Counted from the stretch's first letter, positions 44,496 to 53,959 are shown. The stretch: DNA of 64,000 nucleotides from G963668605 sp963793625 (GCA_963793625.1 CAWCAT010000037.1:310001-374000), one strand, 5' to 3'. Program-made: numbers and translations. The notes: generated from the sequence alone by a model not told the origin.

Positions 44496-46310
44496 TTACT
44501 GCTTGCCGGCGCCGCGCTGCATGAGTGCTTGCAGCTCCGGCAGATGCTGCTGATACACTCCCCGCGGAGTAGTGCCGCGCGTTTTGCAGATGGATGCGGC
44601 CATACCAACCACTTCGCCCATCATGCCCGTGGTGCGCATGACGCGCACGGTCCCCAAAGCGACGTGTGTAACGCTGATGTTACGCCCGGCCATGAACAGG
44701 TTTTCCACGTTGCGCGAGTAGAAACAGCGATAGGGAACCGCAAACGGCTCCTTCTTTCCGAACTTCGCGATTGACCGAAATTCCTGGCCTGGAAACTGTT
44801 CCGAATTCTTGGGATCCGGATAGTGCAGATCGATTGACCAGGTCGCGGTTACCGCCGCATCGGGAAAGCTGCGCTTCTCGACAATGTCCTGCTCCTTCAA
44901 AATCACATCGCCCAATAAGCGGCGCGATTCGCGCTTGCCGCCGACATAAGCGACCCACGCCAGCCGCAGGTTCGTGTACTTCTGTTTGTCTTTACTGCCA
45001 TTCTTCTGGAAAGCCCAGTTTCCATACACCGCGCGCATGCCGTGATCGCGAACCGATTCGAAATCTCCGATCTGATCCTTGTTCAGCCCCGTCTCCCAAT
45101 TCCAATCGCCGCGCGTTGCATTCTGCGCAGTGGCGTCGGTGAATTGCAGAGCCCACGGCGTCGCTGGAAACTCGACGGCCTTGCCCGCATCGTCTGTGTA
45201 CCACATCACTGAAGTACCCATCACCAGACGATCCGCAACCTCTGGCGCCATGGACTCGCCGAATTCGCTGCGGCTCTCGCGCCCATAGTGGAAGTCCGCG
45301 CCCGCCAGGGCTCCGATCGTTCCGTCACCCGTGCAGTCCGCGAACAACCGCGCTGAATAACGAAGCTCTTTGCCGCTGACCACGTCACGCGCGATCACCG
45401 CCGCGATGCGATTGCCGTTCTTCTCGACGCCCATGGCGCGCGTATTCAGAAAGAGCCGGATGTTCTTTTCCGCCCTCACGACGCCGAGCTTCTTTTCGTC
45501 GTCGTAATTCGCTGCAGGCTGGGCGTTGCCATGTTTGCCAGAATCGAGCTCCTTGACGACATTGCCGATGGCGGGGTACGGCGGAAGATTGATGTTTCCT
45601 CCCAGGTGTACGCGGACCTCGGAACTGTTGTTGCCGCCCAGCAGCGGACGATCCTGAATCAGGGCGACTTTCAACCCGAGCCGTGCAGCCGAGATTGCTG
45701 CTGTTGTGCCAGCCATTCCGCCGCCCACGACGACAAGATCAAACTCGCCGGCGTCTTGCGGCTTTGCTGGAAGCTGTAGCGCATTGCGCCGAAAAGTCGC
45801 CAGAGCCGCGCCATCGTCCGGCGGATGTGATTTGAGATCGGTGGTCAGCAGGATGGCATCACAGCGGCCTTCGAATCCGGTGAGATCATGCAGTGTGAGT
45901 TGCACGGGTCCGGCCGCAAGCTTCGTTGTGCCGCCGTCCTGCCAGTGCCACTTCGCGCCTTCTGTTCCAAACGTTGTTTTCAGGGCGCGGCCGTTGATCG
46001 CTAACTGAAACTTGCCGGGTGCGCCCGGTGCGTTGAAGGGTGCGACCCAATCGCGAGTACGCACCCAAACGCGGTATTCACCGGCCTTGGAGATTTTGAC
46101 TTTGGTTTTGGCATCCGCGACCGGAATGCCCATGCCGTGTGCGAGCAGAAACGGCGAGCCCATGTGATCCATGAATTGCTGGTCGAGCACCCATCCACCT
46201 TGTTCCTCGAAGCCCTCGGCTTCAACGAATACGGAGGAGACTGCAGCGGAAAACACCGGTGTGACAACGGACAGGAAAGCCAAGATTGCGTTCAAGCAGA
46301 GATTGCGCAT
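44496..46310 (-). CDS. exported FAD-dependent oxidoreductase with N-terminal carbohydrate-binding-like domain
   Basis: This protein of about 604 residues has a signal peptide (CLNAILAFLSVVTPVFSA). A beta-sandwich domain (about 30-170) includes EYRVWVRTRDWVAPFN, like ligand-binding modules of carbohydrate enzymes. The flavin domain begins LVVVGGGMAGTTAAISAARLG, then VALIQDRPLLGGNNSSEVRV, LFADCTGDGTIGALAGADF and YSRNVENLFMAGRNISVTH. It is an intact paralogue of the frameshifted 18068-20360 gene, with the accessory domain at the other end. The ATG at 46310 suits the signal peptide better than 46328. It diverges from the agarase-like remnant. The reaction is unknown. Confidence 0.82.
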   Translation of the reverse strand: MRNLCLNAILAFLSVVTPVFSAAVSSVFVEAEGFEEQGGWVLDQQFMDHMGSPFLLAHGMGIPVADAKTKVKISKAGEYRVWVRTRDWVAPFNAPGAPGKFQLAINGRALKTTFGTEGAKWHWQDGGTTKLAAGPVQLTLHDLTGFEGRCDAILLTTDLKSHPPDDGAALATFRRNALQLPAKPQDAGEFDLVVVGGGMAGTTAAISAARLGLKVALIQDRPLLGGNNSSEVRVHLGGNINLPPYPAIGNVVKELDSGKHGNAQPAANYDDEKKLGVVRAEKNIRLFLNTRAMGVEKNGNRIAAVIARDVVSGKELRYSARLFADCTGDGTIGALAGADFHYGRESRSEFGESMAPEVADRLVMGTSVMWYTDDAGKAVEFPATPWALQFTDATAQNATRGDWNWETGLNKDQIGDFESVRDHGMRAVYGNWAFQKNGSKDKQKYTNLRLAWVAYVGGKRESRRLLGDVILKEQDIVEKRSFPDAAVTATWSIDLHYPDPKNSEQFPGQEFRSIAKFGKKEPFAVPYRCFYSRNVENLFMAGRNISVTHVALGTVRVMRTTGMMGEVVGMAASICKTRGTTPRGVYQQHLPELQALMQRGAGKQ

Positions 46311-46362
46311 AATACAAGAGTAAAACATCTGAAATCTGACATGCTAGTCTCTGAGCGACCTC

Positions 46363-47125
46363 ATGCGACTGCTTTTATTTTTCCTCTCAGCCGGTTTGTT
46401 GGCCGGTGCGGATTTTCCTTCGGCCACGAACGAAGCTTCGTGGACGGTGAAGTGACATTCCGCGTAGGCCAGCGCACGCTACGATTACAAAACGAAACTG
46501 CCAGTCACGACAGGCAGTGTGCGCGGGCGTTACCGCACGATTGCGCTCTACCCGCTGCAAGCGATGGTGCGCGTCCAGTTCTTTGCGGACGACAGAAGTC
46601 TTACCACTCGCACGTATCCGCTCGCGCTGACCGACGGCTGGAAATCTTTCACTTTCCCGATCTTTCGTCCCCCGACCGGCGCGAGGCCGATCCCGGCAGA
46701 CTCGTCTTCAGCGACCGCTTCATGCTAGGCGAGCGCGAGGATGTTCTCGAGAATGTGGATCTTTACTCCGGCTTCGACGGACTTGCGGTAAACATCTATC
46801 CGGCTAACACCACTCCAGGTCTGGATCCGGCCGAGCGGCAATTTCTGGACCTGCTGTATGCAAAATCGAACAAGCCGATCATCATCGGCGAGTGCCCGCA
46901 CTCGATTCCGGACATTACGACAACCCGAAGAAGCTTGACCTGGTCTTACCCTCAAACCGTCGAAACGCAAACACAGCGGGCCCGGCAATCAGCGCAGTTC
47001 CTGGCCGATCTTCCGATTCCGCAACGCGCCGCGCTAACCGCGGGATCTACAACACGAGCGGCGAACCGTGGACCGAATTGCACGACGCCTTGCGCAAGAT
47101 CCACAAAGCTATCGCAGTATATTGA
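46363..47125 (+). pseudogene. decayed agarase-like TIM-barrel glycosidase
   Basis: A signal peptide frame (MRLLLFFLSAGLLAGADFP) ends after 30 codons. A second frame has RGRYRTIALYPLQAMVRVQF and DGWKSFTFPIF, an N-terminal beta-sandwich. A third carries the barrel end: FDGLAVNIYPANTTPGLD, YAKSNKPIIIGE, then SYPQTVETQTQRARQSAQFL. Another frame gives ALDSGHYDNPKKLD and NRGIYNTSGEPWTELHDAL. The order and the late catalytic-type Glu in IIIGE(W) match GH50/GH86-like agarases, but only about 250 of an expected 600 or more residues remain. Large internal losses make it a true remnant or a collapsed stretch. Family assignment is tentative. Confidence 0.5.
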
Positions 47126-47154
47126 ACAGCTGAATCAAGGCTAAGCTGTAGTTC

Positions 47155-48453
47155 ATGCACCGGCGTCAATTTTTGCAGTCCTCCGCCCTGTTGCCTTTCG
47201 CATCGCGCTTCGCCGCTGCTGAAGTCAGCCCAAGACTCGTGCCCATCGGCGTGGGCCACGCGCGCAATAGCGTCAACTCCACGGTTTTTTGTCATCCCCT
47301 GGTTTCGCGCAACGGCCTGCAGTATGCCGCCTGGTATGACCCGGAAGGCTTCGTTATGCTCGCGCAGCGCAAGCTCGAGGCCGTTGAGTGGACGAAGACT
47401 CGCACGCAGTACAAGGGCAAAATCACAGACGCGCATAATGGCATCAGCCTTGGCATTGATGGCAGCGGTATCCTGCACATGTCCTGGGATCATCACGGTA
47501 ATCCGCTGAACTATGTGCGCAGCGCGAAAGCTGGTTCACTCGAACTGACCGATAGAATGCCGATGAACGGTGATACCGAAACTCGCGTGACCTATCCCGA
47601 GTTCTTCCATCTGCGCGATGGCGGTTTGCTGTTTCTCTATCGCGACGGCGGATCCGGACGCGGCAACACGCTGCTCAAGCGCTACGACGCACGCACAGCG
47701 AAATGGAGCACGATCAATAATCCGCTGATCTTCGGGGGCACCAATCGAAACGCTTACACGAATCAGATCGCGGTCGATCACAAAGGCGGCTGGCATATTT
47801 CGTGGTGCTGGCGCGACACAGGCGACGTTGCCACGAATCATGATGTTCTCTATGCCTGTTCCATAGACGAGGGCAAGACCTGGCGCAAATCGACGGGCGA
47901 AATTTATAAATTGCCAATCACGCTTGAGACAGCCGAAGTGGTGCACTCCGTTCCAATGCGTAGCGAACTGATCAACACAGGCGCAACAGCTGTGGACTCG
48001 CAGGGGCAGCCGATGATTGCGACGTACTGGCGCAGCGCCGGCGAGAAAGCGCCGCACTATCACGTGGTCTGGCGCGATGCCGGAAAGTGGCGCGTTCAGA
48101 AAGTGGGAGCGCGCACACTTAATTTTACTTTCCGCGGCGGTGGCACACGCCGGATCCCGATCTCAAGGCCGCAGTTGTTCGTCAACCGAAAGGACCGTGC
48201 CTACGTGATTTTTCGCGATGAGGAGCGCGGTGATGCCGTCAGCGTTGCCAGTGCGGCAGCGCCATACGATAACTGGATCACGCGGGATCTGGCACCCGGC
48301 CCGTATGGGCACTGGGAGCCGACTTTCGATCAGCCGCTCTGGGCAAGAGAAAACCGTCTGAACCTTTTCCTACAGCGCGTGGGACAAGGCGATGGCGAGA
48401 CATTTGAAGCACTCGAGCCACAAATGGCTTCCGTGTTGGAGTGGACTCCCTAA
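47155..48453 (+). CDS. exported BNR_4 repeat protein (ulvan-lyase-like propeller)
   Basis: This 432-residue protein has a Tat-like N-terminus (MHRRQFLQSSALLPFASRF). A seven-bladed propeller follows, with GKITDAHNGISLGIDGSGI, LHMSWDHHGNPLNYVRS, NAYTNQIAVDHKGGWHISW and HYHVVWRDAGKWRV. The family (PF15892) includes propeller polysaccharide lyases of PL24/PL25 type, where His and Tyr residues in such DAHN and DHH motifs are catalytic. The motifs here make lyase activity possible but unproven. It follows the agarase-like remnant by 29 bases on the same strand. Confidence 0.75.
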   Translation: MHRRQFLQSSALLPFASRFAAAEVSPRLVPIGVGHARNSVNSTVFCHPLVSRNGLQYAAWYDPEGFVMLAQRKLEAVEWTKTRTQYKGKITDAHNGISLGIDGSGILHMSWDHHGNPLNYVRSAKAGSLELTDRMPMNGDTETRVTYPEFFHLRDGGLLFLYRDGGSGRGNTLLKRYDARTAKWSTINNPLIFGGTNRNAYTNQIAVDHKGGWHISWCWRDTGDVATNHDVLYACSIDEGKTWRKSTGEIYKLPITLETAEVVHSVPMRSELINTGATAVDSQGQPMIATYWRSAGEKAPHYHVVWRDAGKWRVQKVGARTLNFTFRGGGTRRIPISRPQLFVNRKDRAYVIFRDEERGDAVSVASAAAPYDNWITRDLAPGPYGHWEPTFDQPLWARENRLNLFLQRVGQGDGETFEALEPQMASVLEWTP

Positions 48454-48683
48454 CCAACGGTGAAGCGGCGCGTCAACTGAAGCTTGCCGGAAGCGCGCTC
48501 GATCGCCTCCTCTTCCGCCTCGTCACGTGTGTCCGCGATTACACGGGCCAGCAAGGCACCCGGAGACACGTTATCGACTTCGCACAGAAATTGACCGTCA
48601 AGCTCATAGCTGACCAGGTGCACGGGCCATCCTTCCAGGGTGAGCTTTCGCTCGGCATAACCTAGCGGTCGAAACGTCTTCAT
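48450..48683 (-). CDS. small hypothetical protein coupled to the sulfurtransferase
   Basis: From the ATG at 48683 this is a 77-residue protein: MKTFRPLGYAERKLTLEGWP, a VHLVSYELDGQFLCEVDNV sheet and an acidic helix (DTRDEAEEEAIERASGKL). Its start overlaps the stop of the rhodanese gene (ATGA), so it is translationally coupled. One Cys is present, in QFLCEVD. No domain is recognised. A longer frame from 48749 overlaps the rhodanese and is not preferred. Confidence 0.65.
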   Translation of the reverse strand: MKTFRPLGYAERKLTLEGWPVHLVSYELDGQFLCEVDNVSPGALLARVIADTRDEAEEEAIERASGKLQLTRRFTVG

Positions 48684-49552
48684 GGAGCGGTCCTTTCTTT
48701 GCCGCGCTCCTTTCCACGCGCGACAGGTGCGCCGACCAGGTTGCCCCACTCGGTCCAGGAGCCGTCGTAATTCGAAACGTTATGGATGCCGAGCAGATAC
48801 TTAAGGACAAACCAGGTGTGACTCGAGCGTTCGCCAATGCGGCAGTAAGCGATCACAGGCTTCGAGCCATCCGCGCCCTCTCCAGCGTAAATTCGCTTGA
48901 GTTCGTCGAAGCTCTTGAAGCTGCCGTCCTCGTTGCAGGCCATGCTCCACGGCACATTGCGGGCGCCTGGAATGTGTCCCCCGCGCTGGCAGGTTTCAGG
49001 CAGACCGGGCGGTGCCAGAATCTCACCGGTAAATTCCTGTGGGCTGCGCACATCGATCAGAAGCGCCGAGTTCTTTCCTTGAGCCTCCTGCACCTGGGGC
49101 AAATAAGCGCGCAGCGAAAAGTCCGGGTCCTGTGCTCGATACTGGGTTGGCTGCGGCTTGGGAACTTCCTTGGTCAGATCACGGGCTTCGATGAGCCATT
49201 TCTTTCTGCCGCCGTCGAGAATACGAACGTCCTCATGCCCGTAAATCTTCATTTGCCAGAATCCCCATGCAGCAAACCAATTATTGTTGTCGCCGTACAG
49301 AATGACGGTATTCTCAGGCCGGATGCCGGAGGAGGAAAGCAGTGCCTCCAGAGCATCTTTCGAGAGAATATCGCGTTGCACGGTATCGCAAAGTTGAGTG
49401 TCCCACGCCCAACTCAGCGCCCCGGGTATGTGCCCGTGTTCGTAAGCAGTTGGATCTACGTCGATTTCGACGATTCGGAGATTGGCGTCATCCAGGCGGT
49501 TGGCAAGCCAGTCTGTGCTGACAAGCACCTCCGGGCGAATGTAATCCGGCAT
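48680..49552 (-). CDS. thiosulfate/3-mercaptopyruvate sulfurtransferase (two-domain rhodanese)
   Basis: This 290-residue protein has two rhodanese domains. The first, inactive one includes IRIVEIDVDPTAYEHGHIPG-like residues, WDTQL and VILYGDNNNWFAAWGFW. The second has ALLIDVRSPQEFTGE, HIPGARNVPW and the active-site loop AYCRIGERSSHTWFVL, whose Cys carries the persulfide. The CRIGERS loop is typical of thiosulfate-preferring SseA/TST enzymes. It is cytoplasmic and transfers sulfane sulfur to cyanide or thiol acceptors. Downstream, a small coupled gene may be an accessory protein. Confidence 0.92.
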   Translation of the reverse strand: MPDYIRPEVLVSTDWLANRLDDANLRIVEIDVDPTAYEHGHIPGALSWAWDTQLCDTVQRDILSKDALEALLSSSGIRPENTVILYGDNNNWFAAWGFWQMKIYGHEDVRILDGGRKKWLIEARDLTKEVPKPQPTQYRAQDPDFSLRAYLPQVQEAQGKNSALLIDVRSPQEFTGEILAPPGLPETCQRGGHIPGARNVPWSMACNEDGSFKSFDELKRIYAGEGADGSKPVIAYCRIGERSSHTWFVLKYLLGIHNVSNYDGSWTEWGNLVGAPVARGKERGKERTAP

Positions 49553-49629
49553 ACTTTAGCGCCCCCCTTGAGCCGCATATTAGCATGCCGGATTACGTTT
49601 ACAACCCAGAAAATGCGTGTACGTTTTGC

Positions 49630-50880
49630 TTAAGCTAACAAGCCCCGGAAGGCCTTCGAACCTGCTTCGAAATTTGGGAAGACCGTTTTCAAATCGGCAA
49701 CCCCGAGGTGCCGCGTTACAGCTTCGCCCAGCACCGCCCTGAAGTCGGTGGTTACGGCCAGATCGCGCTGCTCGTAGAGTTGATCCAGCCCCAGCCCCGG
49801 CCAGTCGCCGTGTACTTTGCCCCCACGAACATTGCCGCCCATAACGAACATCATATTGGCGTGGCCATGATCAGTACCGCGATTCCCGTTCTCCTTCGCC
49901 GTGCGTCCGAATTCGGACATGGTTACGACAATCACGTCCTCCATACGATCGCCCAGGTCTGCGTGGAATGCCGCCAACGCCTTGCCGAAGTCGCCGAGCA
50001 GATTCGCCAGCGGACCCTGCGAGGGGTTCACGCCGATCTCATTGACGTGATGATCCCAGCCGCCGATGTCAGTGAACGCGACCTCCAGACCGGCGTTGGC
50101 CTTGATCAGGCGTGCGATCTGTTGCAGACTCTGACCTAGCCGTCCGCCGGGATATTTGGCGCTGTTGGCCGGCATGTAAGGTGAGTCCTGAATCGCCTTC
50201 ATCATGCGCATGGCCTCGAACGTCTCTTTGCCGGTCGCCTCGAGTTGCCGGTCTTTGGTGTCCATGTAGGCTTGCTGGAAACCTTCCGCCAACTTCGCGT
50301 CACGTACGCGAAAATCCGCCAGGCTGCTCATCGCCACGCCCGGATTCCGTCCGCGCAGCGTTCGTGGAAGATTGTTGGTCAGCGCCACGGCGCGAATCGG
50401 CGAGGAGTCCTTTGCCCCCGGTCCGAGTGCTCGGTTCAGCCAGCCATCGCGGGTCGCCTTCAACCCGGGTGTGCCGGATTCCATGTAATCCTGCGCATCG
50501 AAGTGCGACCGCGTCGGGTCCGGGGAACCAGCCGCATGCACGATTGCGATCTGCTTGGCATCCCAGAGCGGCTTCAATTCTGCCAGGTTTGGATTCAATC
50601 CGAAGAATCCGTCCAGATCGATAGCAGCGTGCTCGCCGCTTCCAGGCCGCTGGATCGCGATACCCGGGCGAAGTTCGTAATAGCGCTTTTCACCGTGCGG
50701 TACGACGACGTTCAATCCGTCAGCTGCGCCGCGCTGGAAGATAGCCACCAAAATCTTCTTACGCCCTCCCTCTTTTGCCGACGCGGCCTTGGCCAGCCAC
50801 AAGGGCGCCATGCCCGCTCCGAACATCGCCACTGCGGAACCCCTTAGAAAGGCTCTTCTTGAATAGTCATTCGGATGCAT
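49630..50880 (-). CDS. DUF1501 protein, Tat-exported
   Basis: This protein of about 416 residues starts MHPNDYSRRAFLRGSAVAMF, a strong twin-arginine signal. The body is the DUF1501 fold, an alkaline-phosphatase/sulfatase-like superfamily: FQRGAADGLNVVVPHGEKRY, SHFDAQDYMESG, DIGGWDHHVNE, VTMSEFGRTAKENGN and GTDHGHANMMFVMGG. The Asp/His sets could bind metal. An AAAGGAGA ribosome site lies five bases before the ATG. It directly follows a DUF1800 gene, a pairing very common in these bacteria. The function of the pair is unknown. Confidence 0.88.
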   Translation of the reverse strand: MHPNDYSRRAFLRGSAVAMFGAGMAPLWLAKAASAKEGGRKKILVAIFQRGAADGLNVVVPHGEKRYYELRPGIAIQRPGSGEHAAIDLDGFFGLNPNLAELKPLWDAKQIAIVHAAGSPDPTRSHFDAQDYMESGTPGLKATRDGWLNRALGPGAKDSSPIRAVALTNNLPRTLRGRNPGVAMSSLADFRVRDAKLAEGFQQAYMDTKDRQLEATGKETFEAMRMMKAIQDSPYMPANSAKYPGGRLGQSLQQIARLIKANAGLEVAFTDIGGWDHHVNEIGVNPSQGPLANLLGDFGKALAAFHADLGDRMEDVIVVTMSEFGRTAKENGNRGTDHGHANMMFVMGGNVRGGKVHGDWPGLGLDQLYEQRDLAVTTDFRAVLGEAVTRHLGVADLKTVFPNFEAGSKAFRGLLA

Positions 50881-50882
50881 GG

Positions 50883-52507
50883 TTATCTCCTTTGGAACTC
50901 CGGTGAACCGATCAGCAACGCTACATCCTTGACACCGGCGCGCGTCTGATCGACTTTCACGCCCGGTACCTTGTTCTGTGCCAGTGCGGCGCCGAAATTC
51001 ATGCGCCCTACCAACCCCGCCGTATTTACCCACTCTTCGTTCAGGTTGGAGTAGCCGGTCGGCTCCTGCTTTCGATACAGCGGCTGGCCCAGTTGCGCGA
51101 TCACCTGCGCCAGACCGAAACCATAATTCACCTCGGCGTCCAGTGCGCGGACGGCACTGATTGCCACTTCGAAGGGCGACTTCATCTTGGCCTGATACGC
51201 ACCGTGGCTCCAGAATTCCTTGGAGTTAAACATTACGCGCAGCACCGAACGAATGTCGCCGTCACTATCCTTGAATGTCTTCGCCATTCGTTCGATCAGC
51301 GCCGGCGGCGGATCGTCCGCAACGAAGCGCTGCGCCAGTTTGCGTCGAAATGAACATCGCGGTCGAGGGATGATGCAGCAGAATTTCGAGCACCTTCATA
51401 CCGTCTTCTTTGCCGCTGCCCGCCGGAATCTTCACGCCAAGCACGGTCTTCTCGCCCTTGTCGTGCATCGCATCGTTGTAATCGAACCCACCGCCCGCGT
51501 TAGGGTTCTTGATTGTCCAGCCCGTAAAGCAGCGCGCCGTTTCCGTGACGTCTTTCTGCGTGTATCCGCCATCGACGCCGAGCGTGTGCAGTTCCAGCAA
51601 CTCGCGTCCGTAGTTTTCGTTAAGGCCACGCCCGAGCCGCCGGACTCGCCCTCTCGCCGTCTGCGCCGTGCGGAGGAGCCGACGACTGCCAATTATCCAG
51701 ATAGAACAACATTGCCGGACTCTGCGCCGTTGCCAGCAGAATGTCCTTGAACTTGCCCAGCACGTGCGGACGAATTGCGTCGCGCTCATAGGCAGTGACC
51801 AGGTAACGATCTGCGCCCTTATCCAGATATACGTTGAAGTGGTTGTACCAGAAATCGGTAAGGACCTGTTCCAGTTGCCGCGTGCTGTAAATCGCGCGAT
51901 AGACCTTGTTCTCAAACAAGTCGTTCTGCATGACAGCCTGCGGAGCAGCGGCCATCATCAGCTTGCGGCGCAGATCAGCAGGAACTCTTTCGACCATTTG
52001 TTGGCGGACATTAGCGGGCAGGGCAGCAACAAGATTGGTCAGCTTTTCGCCTTCCATTGAACGCAGCAAAGCCATTCGCTCTTCTGGGGTACCTTTTCTA
52101 ATTATGCGAATTTGCTCCGCGTTCAGTATTTCCGCCAGCGGCTTCGCTTCGGCCTTGGGCTTTGCGGCACCGCGCGGAAAGGTCGAAGCCATTTCAGCGG
52201 AGGTCATCTTCAGCGTGGCGAGCGGAGCCAGATGTGTCTCCAGCGTCGGATTTTCAGGAATGCGCTCGGGGTTGAGCTGCAGTTCGACCCATTTTTTTAC
52301 ACCAAGTGCCTTGACCTTCGCAGCGTCGCCCGGACGCGCGCCAAATGTCAGGCGGTCTAGTGCATGGTTGATCTTTTTGTCGTTGGCGAGCTTCTTTCCG
52401 AACAGAGCTTGATTGTCTGTCGCGGGTTTTGTCGCCGGTTTTGCGGAGTATAGGGAAACTGCGGCTGTCAGCGCGACGGCCAGTCCCAGGAAAGCCTGTT
52501 TGCGCAT
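50883..52507 (-). CDS. DUF1800 protein, secreted, two frameshifts as read
   Basis: The N-terminal frame has a signal peptide (MRKQAFLGLAVALTAAVSLY) and the DUF1800 start HALDRLTFGARPGDAAKV, then QLEQVLTDFWYNHFNVYLDK. It shifts near 51660 to a frame with LNENYGRELLELHTLGVDGG and TARCFTGWTIKNP, and shifts again near 51350 to MAKTFKDSDGDIRSVLRVMF and a C-terminal helical part. After correction it spans about 540 residues with no obvious gap. It is upstream of DUF1501 by two bases in one operon. No biochemical role is established for the family that I know of. Confidence 0.82.
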
Positions 52508-52631
52508 AGTCTTTGACTATATAAACGCGGTTCGCAGGGAAAAGTTGGTGGCTCCATCGAAAAAGCCGGGAGTTTCGTCAACACATCAAGGGAACTTCTT
52601 GTGAAACGATCACGTTTTCTCGTTTAGAATC

Positions 52632-53777
52632 ATGCAGCAACAACGCTATCACTCCTTCGACTGCCTTCGCGCGACCATGATGCTTCTGGGCATCTGGATG
52701 CACGGCGTGCAGTGCTACACACAATTGAACGTCTATATGTGGCCGTTTAAAGACGTCGCGCGGAGTCCTATTTTCGACTTCACGATCAACTGGGTACACA
52801 TCTTCCGGATGCCGGTCTTTTTCGCAATTGCCGGGTTCTTTTTCGCACTGCTCGCGACTCGACGTGGCGCGGCGAATGCGGCAGGCAACCGTGCGAAGCG
52901 TATTTTGTTGCCGTTCGTAGTGGGTTGGGCGGTTTTGGCACCCGTGATTCTCGGGACAGTCGGATACGTGCGCGGCGGAACCTGGCAGGCCGCACTGGCT
53001 GTGGCCACAGACGTTGCGACGTACTGGAAGTCCGGTCCGCTGCACTTGTGGTTCCTGGAGTACTTACTGCTGCTGTACCCGCTCATACTGGCCATCGACT
53101 GGCTCGTGAGAAGAGCCCTGAACCCCAACCGCCTTTCCGTTCTCTCACGCATTTTCAGGTGGTGCGTTCAGTCAGGCTGGCGAGCACCAATCATGGCAGT
53201 TTTGACCATTGGCCCCCTGGCTTCGATGGGCGGCTGGCTGGCTACGCCGGGTGGGTTCCGGCCAGAGCTTCGCATTCTGCTCGCTTACTTGCTTTTTTTC
53301 GGCTTCGGCTGGGTACTTTACTTTGAGCGGGACGTTCTGGACGTACTCAAGCACGGTGGTTGGTTCGAACTGTCGGCGGGGGTCGCGGTCACGGTGATTG
53401 GCTACGGCGTGCTGACGGGGGTTATGCCTGGACGCGTGTGGAATCTCTTGGGGCCGCTTGGAACCTGGTTGTTCCTTTTCGGCTTCCTGTCGATATCCTT
53501 ACGCTACCTCGATCAGCCAGTCGGCTGGATCCGGTATTTGTCGGATGCCTCGTATTGGATGTATCTGCTTCACGTGCCAGTTCTGATTTGGGTGCAAGTG
53601 CTGATCGCACCACTGCTGCTGCCGCCACTGTCCAAGGGCTTGCTGGCTCTAGCAATCGCGATGCCGTTGCTTTTGGCGAGTTACCATTACGCCGTACGAT
53701 CGACCTGGATCGGCGAAGTGCTGAATGGTCGCCGGTACTCACTGCGCGAGGCACAGTTCGAAACGGCAGTTCGGTAG
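52632..53777 (+). CDS. membrane acyltransferase (acyltransferase 3 / OpgC-like)
   Basis: This 381-residue protein has about ten membrane helices. The opening YHSFDCLRATMMLLGIWMHG carries the early His-containing helix of PF01757 acyltransferases, and FRMPVFFAIAGFFFALLATR is the second conserved helix. GPLHLWFLEYLLLLYPLIL and SDASYWMYLLHVPVLIW are further family landmarks. OpgC-type members add succinyl or other acyl groups to periplasmic glucans or exported polysaccharides. It is a single gene facing the tRNA-Gly; the acceptor is not evident. Confidence 0.85.
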   Translation: MQQQRYHSFDCLRATMMLLGIWMHGVQCYTQLNVYMWPFKDVARSPIFDFTINWVHIFRMPVFFAIAGFFFALLATRRGAANAAGNRAKRILLPFVVGWAVLAPVILGTVGYVRGGTWQAALAVATDVATYWKSGPLHLWFLEYLLLLYPLILAIDWLVRRALNPNRLSVLSRIFRWCVQSGWRAPIMAVLTIGPLASMGGWLATPGGFRPELRILLAYLLFFGFGWVLYFERDVLDVLKHGGWFELSAGVAVTVIGYGVLTGVMPGRVWNLLGPLGTWLFLFGFLSISLRYLDQPVGWIRYLSDASYWMYLLHVPVLIWVQVLIAPLLLPPLSKGLLALAIAMPLLLASYHYAVRSTWIGEVLNGRRYSLREAQFETAVR

Positions 53778-53826
53778 GTTAAGGTTTGCGGGATGGTTCG
53801 TTTTGGGGTTGGGCTGAAGGAAAGTT

Positions 53827-53902
53827 TGGAGCGGGAGACCGGATTCGAACCGGCGACATCGACCTTGGCAAGGTCGCACTCTACCAGCTGAGTTACTCCC
53901 GC
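53827..53902 (-). tRNA. tRNA-Gly (anticodon GCC)
   Basis: The minus strand folds as a complete 76-base tRNA. The acceptor arm is GCGGGAG/CTCCCGC, the D-arm is around CTCAGCTGGTAGAG, and the anticodon stem CGACC/GGTCG-type arm carries loop TTGCCAA with anticodon GCC. The T-arm is CCGGTTCGAATCCGG. The discriminator base is U and the 3' CCA is encoded in the genome. Confidence 0.95.
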
Positions 53903-53920
53903 TTCGCTGGGTTACGTCCT

Positions 53921-53950
53921 ATTCTCGCGCGTAGGTATTCCAAATGTCAA
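53921..53950 (-). promoter_or_regulatory. promoter of tRNA-Gly
   Basis: On the minus strand a perfect -35 TTGACA (53945-53950) is followed after 18 bases by GAGAAT (53921-53926), matching the -10 consensus at four of six positions. Transcription would start about 12 bases before the tRNA 5' end at 53902. Confidence 0.6.
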
Positions 53951-53959
53951 ATCGTATGT

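Noticed and set aside
53827..53902. tRNA-Gly as an integration site for the neighbouring DNA
   Set aside because: No direct repeat of its 3' end or mobile gene was found nearby; the flank is the replication origin.
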